DNA of 5,075 nucleotides from Chloroflexota bacterium (GCA_028287725.1 JAQBPC010000349.1:1-5075); one strand, 5' to 3'. Positions 1 through 5,075 are shown, counted from the first letter of the stretch. The notes: generated by a model not told the origin, from the sequence alone. Translations and numbers: made by a program.

Positions 1-147
1 CGAAGTCAGATGGCGAATAAAAATGGGGAGAATCGTGCTCCAAGCTGAGAAGTTGATTCCACCAATGAACAGCGCGATATCGCCACCCATGTAAAAGAAG
101 TTGCGGCGAACATGAGGAGCAAAGGTATCGACCTCATGCTCTGTCAT
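1..147 (-). CDS. Putative MFS-type membrane transporter, N-terminal fragment (runs off the left edge)
   Basis: Only the first 49 codons are inside the window, reading from ATG at 147 down to base 1 with no stop. The peptide begins MTEHEVDTFAPHVRRNFFYM. It has a short polar, partly acidic leader (residues 1-16) with an Arg pair at 14-15, followed by a hydrophobic stretch at about 17-45 containing Gly pairs and ending in IFIRHLTS. A cytosolic leader, 'RRNF', then a first helix leading to 'LP-F' resembles the start of many major facilitator superfamily permeases, but 49 residues cannot settle this and no substrate can be named. The start ATG overlaps the gpsA stop (ATGA, bases 147-144). No good Shine-Dalgarno is visible upstream, so translation is probably coupled to gpsA and the gene is probably the operon's next cistron. 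It could instead be another polytopic membrane protein. Confidence 0.6.
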   Translation of the reverse strand, partial: MTEHEVDTFAPHVRRNFFYMGGDIALFIGGINFSAWSTILPIFIRHLTS

Positions 148-1175
148 AGAGGCTGGCCGGTCTGCTCATCTCCAGCAGAACGAGAAAGCAAGTCCTCCAT
201 CGCCGCGCGAGGATTCTTGCCGCGAAAGAGAACCGCGCATATCTGGTCCGTTATTGGCAGCTCGACAGAATACTGCTTCGCCAATTCCTGAGCAGCCAGG
301 GCCGTGTTGACTCCCTCGGCGACCATCGTCATCGTCGCCAGAATGTCCGGAAGCGCCTTGCCGGAACCAAGTTGCTCGCCGACATGGTGATTCCTACTCA
401 GGGGGCTTACGCAGGTTGCGAAGAGGTCCCCATAGCCGCTCAGCCCAGCGAATGTAAGCGGGTCGGCGCCGCACGCTCGCCCCAATCGCACGATCTCGGC
501 CATGCCCCTCGTCACAATTGCCGCCTTACCATTCATCCCCATGCCCAGGCCATCGCACATGCCGGCCGCGAGCGCGACAACATTCTTCAGCGCCCCCCCC
601 AGCTCGACACCGATCACATCATCCGAGGTGTACAGTCGAAACAATCTGGTGCCAATAGCGGCCGCGGCGTCGACGGCGACCGCGTGATTCGATGATGCCA
701 GCACCGCGGCAGCCGGCATGCCGGCGGCGATTTCTCGCGCCAGGTTAGGGCCGGACAATACGCAAAGCCCAGCGCGGTCACCAAGTTCCGCATTAATGAC
801 CTGTGACACGCGTAGTCCCGTGCCAACCGCCAGACCTTTGGTAGCACTCACGATGATTGAGTCTTCGCGCAAGTGCGGCAAAAGCGCACGGCATGTCGAA
901 CGGATATGTTCGCTCGGTACCGCAATGATTACAAACGAGGCACTCCGTGCCGCTTCGTAACCCGCCTCAACCACGAGATCCGAGGGGAAGGGAACGCCCG
1001 GCAGGGACTCGGTGTTCTCGCGTGAATCCTCTAAACTCCGTGCCCTCGCAGCTTCACGAACACAGAGCACGACCCGGCGCGACGCCTGGGCCTGGACAAT
1101 GGCCAGCGTGGTGCCCCAGTTTCCTGAGCCAACCACACAAATGTCATAGCTTTTCCGGGCGCTCGAATACGCCAT
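144..1175 (-). CDS. gpsA: Glycerol-3-phosphate dehydrogenase [NAD(P)+]
   Basis: GpsA is a cytosolic enzyme that reduces dihydroxyacetone phosphate to sn-glycerol 3-phosphate with NAD(P)H, supplying the backbone for phospholipids. The 343-residue protein is full length for the family (usually about 330-345). Visible motifs are the Rossmann dinucleotide loop GSGNWGTTLA (16-25), the second-strand signature SATKG (110-114), SGPN (141-144), the catalytic-lysine segment ELGGALKN with K197, RGMAEI (223-228), the C-terminal-domain signature GLSGYGDLFATC (244-255), SRN at 260-262 and AEGVNTA at 286-292. The ATG at 1175 is supported by an AAGGA ribosome-binding site 9 bases upstream and leaves about 10 residues before the first beta strand. 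The gene lies 45 bases after plsY, whose enzyme uses its product, and its TGA overlaps the next start by ATGA. An 8-base C run (593-600) falls in the LGGAL codons, but the frame is intact across it. Confidence 0.97.
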   Translation of the reverse strand: MAYSSARKSYDICVVGSGNWGTTLAIVQAQASRRVVLCVREAARARSLEDSRENTESLPGVPFPSDLVVEAGYEAARSASFVIIAVPSEHIRSTCRALLPHLREDSIIVSATKGLAVGTGLRVSQVINAELGDRAGLCVLSGPNLAREIAAGMPAAAVLASSNHAVAVDAAAAIGTRLFRLYTSDDVIGVELGGALKNVVALAAGMCDGLGMGMNGKAAIVTRGMAEIVRLGRACGADPLTFAGLSGYGDLFATCVSPLSRNHHVGEQLGSGKALPDILATMTMVAEGVNTALAAQELAKQYSVELPITDQICAVLFRGKNPRAAMEDLLSRSAGDEQTGQPL

Positions 1176-1184
1176 TGGTCACTT

Positions 1185-1189
1185 TCCTT
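1185..1189 (-). promoter_or_regulatory. Ribosome binding site of gpsA
   Basis: On the minus strand the sequence reads AAGGA, inside GAAGGAAAGT, with 9 bases between it and the ATG at 1175. This is the clearest Shine-Dalgarno in the minus-strand gene cluster and fixes the gpsA start. Confidence 0.7.
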
Positions 1190-1220
1190 CTGGGATGCTC
1201 GGCAATGATGCCTGAACGGC

Positions 1221-1859
1221 CTATGCCAGCGGTTGGGCCGGCTGGCCTATTCTGCGCTCAGTGCCGGATCGTAGACGCTGAATATTATCCGCGTGACGCA
1301 CAATGATGAGTAACGCGCCGAGTACAGCATACACCAGAATCCAGGGGGAAAAGCGTCCGGCAGCCACCAACGGGATGGTCGCCGCGGCGCCGATGACTGT
1401 CCCTCCAAGGACGCCAAACGAGACCATGCGGCTTGCGGCAATCATGACGCCGCCGATACAGGTCGCCAGGACGGCAGCGGGCCAACAGAGTACATAGAAG
1501 ATCGAGAAGCTGACAAGCACGCCGCGGCCGCCACGGAAGCCGGCGTAAATTGGCCAGTTATGGCCCACGGCCGCGGCAAGTCCGGCAAGACACGCGGCAG
1601 CGGCAGTACCGACTACCAGATGCGCGATCAACAAGGCGACGAGTCCTTTTGTGACGTCTAGCAAGACGACGAGGGCAGCCGGTCCCTTGCCCAAGGTACG
1701 GAGCGCATTCGTGGCGCCGGTCTTCCCGCTGCCGAACTCGCGCAGGTCCACGCCTTTTACCAGCTTTCCTACAATAAGACCGCTGGGTACGGCGCCGAGT
1801 AGATAACCGACCAGGATGATTAGAACGAATTGAATAACGTTCAACGCAGATACCGCCAA
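1221..1859 (-). CDS. plsY: Acyl-phosphate:glycerol-3-phosphate acyltransferase PlsY
   Basis: PlsY is an integral membrane enzyme that transfers an acyl group from acyl-phosphate (made by PlsX) to the sn-1 position of glycerol 3-phosphate, giving lysophosphatidate. The protein is about 212 residues (family about 190-220) and almost wholly hydrophobic, with helices near 9-29, 60-84, 84-104, 112-145 and 148-188. All three family signatures are present: GAVPSG (22-27) leading into REFGSGKTGATN (40-51), then VGHNWPIYAGFRGGRGV (98-114), and RHADNIQRLRSGTE (188-201). The usual GSGN and GFKGGKG are GSGK and GFRGGRG, variants I associate with some Chloroflexota and Actinobacteria. No ATG fits: the start is TTG at 1859, or possibly TTG at 1844, which has a GGCGG about 8 bases upstream. 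The gene follows der by 30 bases and precedes gpsA, which makes its substrate. It ends in TAG. Confidence 0.95.
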   Translation of the reverse strand: MAVSALNVIQFVLIILVGYLLGAVPSGLIVGKLVKGVDLREFGSGKTGATNALRTLGKGPAALVVLLDVTKGLVALLIAHLVVGTAAAACLAGLAAAVGHNWPIYAGFRGGRGVLVSFSIFYVLCWPAAVLATCIGGVMIAASRMVSFGVLGGTVIGAAATIPLVAAGRFSPWILVYAVLGALLIIVRHADNIQRLRSGTERRIGQPAQPLA

Positions 1860-1889
1860 TTCAACAATAAAGCGCGGCTCATTACGCGC

Positions 1890-3380
1890 CTACGGCTTCG
1901 GCAGCGGTCGATTAGCTTTCCTCATGATAGTGGTTCCACCGGTTTGGCGTCTCTTAGGGTTAGTGGCGCCACCGCTTTTCTGGCGTACCGTAGTCCGGCC
2001 GGCTGATGCAACGCGCTTGCGGGCAGTTCCAGGCTTGCCGCCGGGTGCCGCGGTCTCAGGCGCCTCCCTCGACGATCGGAAAATCAACCTTAAGGCTGTT
2101 CCCGAAAAACCGAATTGCTCGCGAAGCTGATTCTCAAGAAACCTGCGATACGAAAAGTGCACCAATGCGGGATCGTTCACGAAAAACACGAAGGTTGGTG
2201 GGTCGATTGCCACCTGCGTCACGTAACGGAGCTTCAACATGCGCCCGCTATGGCTCATGGGCTGATGCTTGCGAAGCGCGTCCTGTATCACGTGGTTCAA
2301 CTCTCCGGTCGGAACGCGTTGCACCCGCTGGTCCTTGACCTCGAGTGCCAGGTCCAGTATGCGCCTCACACGTTGACGGGTCAACGCCGATGTGAAAAGT
2401 ATCGGGACGTCGCGCACGAAGTGCAACTCACTCTTAATCCGGCGAGTGAACTGGTCGAGCGTATGGTCGTCTTTTGGCACAACCAGGTCCCACTTATTGA
2501 CCACAACCAGGAGGCCCTTACCTGCTTCCCAGACGTACCCCGCGATGTGCGCATCCTGTGCCGCGATTGGCTCAGTGGCATCGATCACCAGAACCGCAAC
2601 GTCGGAACGACTGATTGCTCGCATTGCGCGCATGACGCTGTAGCGCTCCACACCGCCTTCGATGTGGCCACGTTTCCGGATTCCTGCGGTGTCCACAAGA
2701 ATAACTGGCCGATCGTTGTGCGTCACCGCCGTGTCAGTCGAATCCCTCGTGGTACCCGGGATGTTGGATACGAGCGCCCGATCCTCCTGCAAGATCGCGT
2801 TAAGGAGGCTCGATTTTCCAACGTTAGGGCGCCCTACGAGCGTAATCCTTGGCGTCTGGTCCGGCTCCGGCTCTTCTGCCTTCGGCAGCAGCGCGGCGAC
2901 TGTGTCCAGCATATCGCCGGTGTTCAGGCCGTTGAGGCCTGAGATCGGTATGGGTTCACCCAGGCCGAGCGAATAAAATTCCGCACTGTCGAGCCGGCGC
3001 ATCTCATTGTCGGCCTTGCTCGCCGCCAGAATGACGGGCTGCTTGGAATGGCGAAGTTGGTCCGCAACATCGTGGTCCATCGCGGTCAAGCCTGAACGCG
3101 CATCGACCATCATGATGATGACATCGGCCTCTTCTATGGCCATCTCGGCTTGGCGGCGGATCGCTCGTGCGATGTCGGTCTCGGCAGCGAAATCGATTCC
3201 GCCGGTGTCGACCACCATAAATGCCTTGTCATTCCAGACCGCAGTACCGTAATTCCGGTCGCGCGTGGTCCCCGGCTCATCCTCGATGATCGCTTGTGGG
3301 CGACCAACAAGGCGATTAAACAAGGTAGATTTCCCTACATTCGGACGGCCGACGAGGGCAACAATTGGTAGATCGCTCAT
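1890..3380 (-). CDS. der: Ribosome-assembly GTPase Der (EngA)
   Basis: Der is a cytosolic tandem GTPase needed for maturation of the 50S ribosomal subunit. GTPase domain 1 shows G1 GRPNVGKST (11-19), G2 PGTTRD (36-41), G3 DTGG (58-61), G4 SKAD (121-124) and G5 SG (147-148). Domain 2 shows G1 GRPNVGKSS (183-191), PGTTRDS (208-214), DTAG (230-233), NKWD (295-298) and TSAL (330-333). A KH-like domain follows at about 350-437, with MSHSGRMLKLRYVTQ (375-389) typical of the family. The G4 Asn of domain 1 is Ser, which is unusual. At 496 residues it is longer than the usual 435-460 because of a Gly/Thr/Lys/Arg-rich tail (about 440-496) that is probably disordered and may bind RNA. The ATG at 3380 overlaps the upstream stop (ATGA) and has GAAAGG 8 bases upstream. 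It ends in TAG. Confidence 0.97.
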   Translation of the reverse strand: MSDLPIVALVGRPNVGKSTLFNRLVGRPQAIIEDEPGTTRDRNYGTAVWNDKAFMVVDTGGIDFAAETDIARAIRRQAEMAIEEADVIIMMVDARSGLTAMDHDVADQLRHSKQPVILAASKADNEMRRLDSAEFYSLGLGEPIPISGLNGLNTGDMLDTVAALLPKAEEPEPDQTPRITLVGRPNVGKSSLLNAILQEDRALVSNIPGTTRDSTDTAVTHNDRPVILVDTAGIRKRGHIEGGVERYSVMRAMRAISRSDVAVLVIDATEPIAAQDAHIAGYVWEAGKGLLVVVNKWDLVVPKDDHTLDQFTRRIKSELHFVRDVPILFTSALTRQRVRRILDLALEVKDQRVQRVPTGELNHVIQDALRKHQPMSHSGRMLKLRYVTQVAIDPPTFVFFVNDPALVHFSYRRFLENQLREQFGFSGTALRLIFRSSREAPETAAPGGKPGTARKRVASAGRTTVRQKSGGATNPKRRQTGGTTIMRKANRPLPKP

Positions 3381-4615
3381 GCTAGTAACCTTTCAAGGTC
3401 GCGAACGCCGTCTACCATCTGGACGCGGCGCCCAAGGCGTTCCTGCAAGGCATCCAGAGTAAGATCGTCTAAGGTCACCTCGCCGGCCCGATCAAACATC
3501 ACTCTGGGCACGACGACGACCTCGCCTAAGTCTTCCTGCTGTAGGCGATCGACGAGATCTTCCCCGGCAATCAGCCCAGACACGGTCACTTCACTCCCGA
3601 AGAGGCGATTCTCTATTGGGAAGAGGTCAACTTTGAGATTTTCAACGTCATTTAGCTCCTCAACCAACTTGGCGAGGACAGGATAGATAAGTGTGCCACA
3701 GGCCAACGTTAGGTGCCGCGCTTGTGGAAGCGCGGCGGGCATCGACCGTTTCATCGAGCGCCAGGTGTCCAGCATCATACGCACCATGCCAACACCGTTC
3801 TCGAGCTGAGCGAGGTCGGTGTAATGCGCGCGGCCCGGCACTTGCTCATCCGCAAGCAAGTAGAACTCGTCCGACAAAAGCACGACAGGCTCGCCGTACT
3901 TCTTCACGTATTCACGCTGATACGGCTTGAGCTCTCGGATGACCCTTGCAGCCTCGTCTGCCCTAAACCGGCGCAATGGATTCTTGGCGGAAGCAGTCCG
4001 CTCCGTCCGTATCCGGGTCAGGCCAACCGGCACAGCCGACATGCTGCGCACCATCGGGTATCGGGCCATCAGATCCTGGACAGTACTGTGAAGGTCATCC
4101 GTGTCGTTGATACCGGGGCACAAGACAAGTTGCGTGTGGACCGCGATACCCAGCGCGTTCAAGCGATCGATTTGTTCCAGAATATCCGGTGCATGCCGAT
4201 TACCGAGGAGCTTCTTACGAAGGTCCATGTTGGTGCTGTGCACCGACAGGTACAACGGCGACAACCGCTGCTCGGCTATACGCTCCCAATCGTCTTCTGA
4301 AAGGTTGGTGAGCGTCACGAAGCTGGAATTCAAGAATGAGAATCGATAATCGTCGTCTTTGATGTGCAGCGTGCTTCGCATTCCCTTGGGCAGCTGCGTA
4401 ACAAAGCAGAACGGGCAGTGGTTATTACACTCCGAAATGTCCTCGAGCGTTAGCTCAGGCAGGATGAGGCCAAGGTCGTCATCAGGGTGCTTCCATATCT
4501 CCACTCGGTTGGAGATATCGCCGCGGCGCAGCTCCAGATCGAGCCGGTCATCGGAGCTGTAAAAGCGATAGTCGATCGGATCGCGAACCGGGTGCCCATT
4601 AATAGCCAGGAGCAC
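3377..4615 (-). CDS. PDZ / radical-SAM / DUF512 protein, main open part (5' end interrupted by a stop codon)
   Basis: This is a DUF512-family radical-SAM protein of unknown reaction. As an open frame it is 412 codons from GTG at 4615. In that numbering the end of a PDZ-like domain (LLAINGHPVRDPIDYRF, 2-18) comes first. The radical-SAM 4Fe-4S cluster motif follows in ECNNHCPFCF, a C-x3-C-x2-C with C63, C67 and C70, then LPKGMRSTLHIKDDDYR (75-91) and TLTNLS (101-106). The C-terminal DUF512 part starts near 205 and includes SDEFYLLA (248-255), QLENGVGMVR (270-279) and DDLTLDAL (383-390). No Shine-Dalgarno precedes this GTG. The same frame continues upstream through an in-frame TGA to an ATG at 4729, which restores a complete 450-residue protein of normal family length and PDZ-like fold. 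The true start is therefore probably 4729, and 4615 is only what remains after the stop. The TGA at the 3' end overlaps the der ATG. The gene is the likely first cistron of the cluster. Confidence 0.88.
   Translation of the reverse strand: MLLAINGHPVRDPIDYRFYSSDDRLDLELRRGDISNRVEIWKHPDDDLGLILPELTLEDISECNNHCPFCFVTQLPKGMRSTLHIKDDDYRFSFLNSSFVTLTNLSEDDWERIAEQRLSPLYLSVHSTNMDLRKKLLGNRHAPDILEQIDRLNALGIAVHTQLVLCPGINDTDDLHSTVQDLMARYPMVRSMSAVPVGLTRIRTERTASAKNPLRRFRADEAARVIRELKPYQREYVKKYGEPVVLLSDEFYLLADEQVPGRAHYTDLAQLENGVGMVRMMLDTWRSMKRSMPAALPQARHLTLACGTLIYPVLAKLVEELNDVENLKVDLFPIENRLFGSEVTVSGLIAGEDLVDRLQQEDLGEVVVVPRVMFDRAGEVTLDDLTLDALQERLGRRVQMVDGVRDLERLLA
3389..3394 (-). promoter_or_regulatory. Ribosome binding site of der, inside the end of the DUF512 gene
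   Basis: On the minus strand GAAAGG lies 8 bases before the der ATG (3380), within the last codons of the upstream gene. Together with the ATGA overlap it supports this start and suggests translational coupling. Confidence 0.55.
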
Positions 4616-4618
4616 GTC

Positions 4619-4729
4619 TCAGGGCTGGATGCGCGCCTGCTCCGCCAGGCTATCCGGCACCACATCAAGTACCGTGCCCGGATGACCTGCCCGCGCGGCA
4701 TGGGGATTATAAATGGGAACCAGCGACAT
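4619..4729 (-). pseudogene. Severed N-terminal PDZ-like fragment of the DUF512 gene, ending at in-frame TGA
   Basis: An ATG at 4729 opens a 36-codon frame, in phase with the DUF512 coding region, that stops at TGA (4621-4619). The peptide runs from MSLVPIYNP to TVLDVVPDSLAEQARIQP, and after the stop the frame resumes as DVLLAINGHPVRD. DUF512 proteins normally begin with a PDZ-like domain carrying 'V-x-x-V-x-P-x-S-x-A-E-x-A-x-I-x-P-G-D-x-L-L-x-I-N-G-x-x-x-R-D'. The match on both sides is continuous, with the stop sitting exactly on the glycine codon, one base change from GGA. A weak AGGT lies 11 bases before the ATG. It could be a genuine nonsense mutation, a sequencing or assembly error, or a readthrough or reinitiation site (GTG restarts two codons later). 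Only the fragment's identity is well supported, not its cause. Confidence 0.75.
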
Positions 4730-4776
4730 ACTTACACCCGACCTGTGAACATGCTATCCTGTTTGCAGAAGAAAAT

Positions 4777-4816
4777 GCGCCTGCGAGGGCAATTCTCGAG
4801 CCCTTACACAAGGCGC
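4777..4816. repeat. Two-part inverted repeat (imperfect hairpin) in the divergent spacer
   Basis: The outer arms gcgcct (4777-4782) and aggcgc (4811-4816) are perfectly complementary. The inner arms agggc (4786-4790) and gccct (4800-4804) are also perfectly complementary around a 9-base loop, with an extra possible G-T pair at 4785/4805. The arms are separated by an asymmetric internal loop of 3 and 6 bases. If the minus-strand promoter at 4825-4833 is real, this hairpin would form at the very 5' end of the operon mRNA and be followed by ATTTTCTTCT. Confidence 0.5.
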
Positions 4817-4832
4817 CAGTGGATAGTATAGC
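4803..4832 (+). promoter_or_regulatory. Weak candidate promoter of the plus-strand membrane-protein gene
   Basis: CTTACA (4803-4808, 4 of 6 matches to TTGACA) and TATAGC (4827-4832, 4 of 6 matches to TATAAT) are separated by 18 bases. TAGTAT at 4824-4829 is an alternative -10. The hexamers overlap the minus-strand -10, so the two promoters would compete. Both elements are weak, and the call rests mainly on a gene starting downstream at 4905. Confidence 0.22.
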
Positions 4833-4833
4833 A
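4825..4833 (-). promoter_or_regulatory. Candidate extended -10 promoter of the DUF512-der-plsY-gpsA operon
   Basis: On the minus strand the sequence is TGCTATACT: a TATACT hexamer matching TATAAT at 5 of 6 positions, with a TGn extension directly upstream. The best -35 at 17-base spacing is poor (GCTTCA, 4853-4848), which is tolerable for an extended -10 promoter. Transcription would start near 4818, giving a leader of about 90 bases before the ATG at 4729. This is based on sequence match alone. Confidence 0.4.
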
Positions 4834-4874
4834 GTCGTCGTGCTTCCTGAAGCTGACCGCTGGCTGTGGGTATT

Positions 4875-4884
4875 TGTTCGAACA
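4875..4884. promoter_or_regulatory. Perfect 10-base palindrome TGTTCGAACA, possible operator
   Basis: TGTTCGAACA equals its own reverse complement. It ends 6 bases before the ribosome binding site of the plus-strand gene, in the leader or promoter-proximal region. Such dyads often bind dimeric regulators, but no specific regulator can be named and a chance occurrence is possible. Confidence 0.3.
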
Positions 4885-4890
4885 GTACAA

Positions 4891-4896
4891 GGGAGG
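4891..4896 (+). promoter_or_regulatory. Ribosome binding site of the plus-strand membrane-protein gene
   Basis: GGGAGG, within AAGGGAGG, lies 8 bases before the GTG at 4905. It is a near-consensus Shine-Dalgarno and decides the start codon. Confidence 0.75.
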
Positions 4897-4904
4897 CTGC
4901 GCGA

Positions 4905-5075
4905 GTGTTGAAGGGGTTCATCGGCCAGACGGTAGGCGTCGTCTCGATAGCGGCGTGGCTTGGCATGGCGGTGTACTTTTTGTCACGCGCCGCCGAGCCC
5001 AACGCAGCGGATGCCGGCAACTGGTTCGCAGGCTTCGTGGTGTTCACGGTGCTCTTCGTCGGAATCATGGCTTTC
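4905..5075 (+). CDS. Unidentified membrane protein, N-terminal fragment (runs off the right edge)
   Basis: This 57-codon open frame begins at GTG 4905 and continues without a stop to the last base of the window. The peptide starts MLKGFIGQTVGVVSIAAWLG. It shows two hydrophobic segments, about residues 5-26 and 40-57, joined by a short polar loop (SRAAEPNAADAGN, 27-39) with two acidic residues. This looks like a polytopic inner-membrane protein with a short cytosolic start rather than a cleaved signal peptide, although a signal anchor cannot be excluded. I do not recognise the family and no function is offered. The strong GGGAGG ribosome binding site 8 bases upstream, and the absence of any comparable signal for opposing frames, support the call. 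It is transcribed divergently from the DUF512-der operon, sharing the 175-base spacer. Confidence 0.68.
   Translation, partial: MLKGFIGQTVGVVSIAAWLGMAVYFLSRAAEPNAADAGNWFAGFVVFTVLFVGIMAF

Larger units (their letters stand above)
4730..4904. other. Divergent intergenic region (175 bases)
   Basis: This is the only substantial non-coding stretch, lying between the minus-strand operon and a plus-strand membrane-protein gene. It contains a candidate promoter on each strand overlapping at about 4824-4833, a two-part inverted repeat (4777-4816), a 12-base dyad GCTTCCTGAAGC (4842-4853) and a perfect 10-base palindrome (4875-4884). No tRNA, small-RNA gene or intrinsic terminator with a clear T run was recognised. 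Confidence 0.7.

Noticed and set aside
947..1306. A 119-codon open frame on the plus strand across the gpsA-plsY junction
   Set aside because: It is antisense to the start of gpsA and the end of plsY, both of which are well supported by motifs. Its Pro/Arg/Ser-rich composition is typical of a shadow frame.
2115..2942. A 275-codon open frame on the plus strand
   Set aside because: It lies entirely antisense to der, whose motifs are unmistakable. Its translation has no recognisable domain and no ribosome binding site was seen, so it is a shadow of GC-rich coding DNA.
3713..4300. A 195-codon open frame on the plus strand
   Set aside because: It is antisense to the DUF512 radical-SAM coding region. 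It is rich in His, Arg and Gln as expected of a complementary-strand artefact, and no family was recognised.
4619..4621. Genome-wide UGA recoding (Gly or Trp) to explain the internal TGA
   Set aside because: TGA appears to serve as a normal stop at the ends of the DUF512 gene and gpsA, each positioned in an ATGA overlap with the next start, and no other in-frame TGA interrupts the recognised genes. A one-off mutation or error is simpler.
4706..4711. Perfect TATAAT on the minus strand inside codons 6-8 of the DUF512 frame
   Set aside because: No acceptable -35 hexamer lies 16-18 bases upstream and there is no TGn extension. It is explained by the coding sequence ATT TAT AAT, so it is not called as a promoter.
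4786..4804. Intrinsic terminator between the divergent genes
   Set aside because: The inner stem is only 5 base pairs with a 9-base loop and lacks a continuous T run on either strand. Divergent genes also need no terminator here.
4754..5068. A 104-codon open frame on the minus strand upstream of the operon
   Set aside because: It covers the divergent spacer and is antisense to the plus-strand membrane protein that has a strong ribosome binding site. Its Ala/Thr/Pro-rich translation shows no domain.

Overview
The window holds a run of five minus-strand genes with housekeeping functions, plus the start of one divergent plus-strand gene. In transcription order on the minus strand (right to left) they are: a PDZ/radical-SAM/DUF512 protein (about 4729-3377), the double-domain ribosome-assembly GTPase Der/EngA (3380-1890), the acyl-phosphate:glycerol-3-phosphate acyltransferase PlsY (1859-1221), the NAD(P)H-dependent glycerol-3-phosphate dehydrogenase GpsA (1175-144), and the first 49 codons of a putative major-facilitator-type membrane protein that runs off the left edge (147-1). 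On the plus strand, a small-looking membrane protein starts at 4905 behind a strong Shine-Dalgarno and runs off the right edge.

The DNA is moderately GC-rich. The DUF512-der-plsY-gpsA order and PlsY/GpsA motif variants (GSGKTGATN, FRGGRGV, SGYGD) recall Chloroflexota more than Firmicutes or Cyanobacteria. That assignment is inference from family knowledge and was not tested. The gene set is chromosomal core, and no mobile element, CRISPR array, tRNA or rRNA is visible.

The genes look like one operon. DUF512/der and gpsA/MFS each share an ATGA stop-start overlap, while der-plsY and plsY-gpsA are separated by only 30 and 45 bases. GpsA makes sn-glycerol 3-phosphate and PlsY acylates it, so the two are consecutive steps at the start of phospholipid synthesis. 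Der and the DUF512 protein are frequent neighbours of this pair in several phyla, for reasons that are not well established. A plausible operon promoter (extended -10, TGCTATACT, minus strand 4833-4825) lies in the 175-base divergent spacer (4730-4904), with a two-part stem-loop at the predicted 5' end of the mRNA.

The most notable observation is an in-frame TGA at codon 37 of the DUF512 gene (4621-4619). It replaces the glycine of the PDZ-like 'P-G-D-x-L-L-x-I-N-G' motif. The frame is otherwise intact on both sides, so this is either a point nonsense mutation, a sequencing error, or a recoding or reinitiation site. A second, smaller oddity is that Der's first GTPase domain has SKAD where NKxD is expected. 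I see no convincing novel multi-gene system here.
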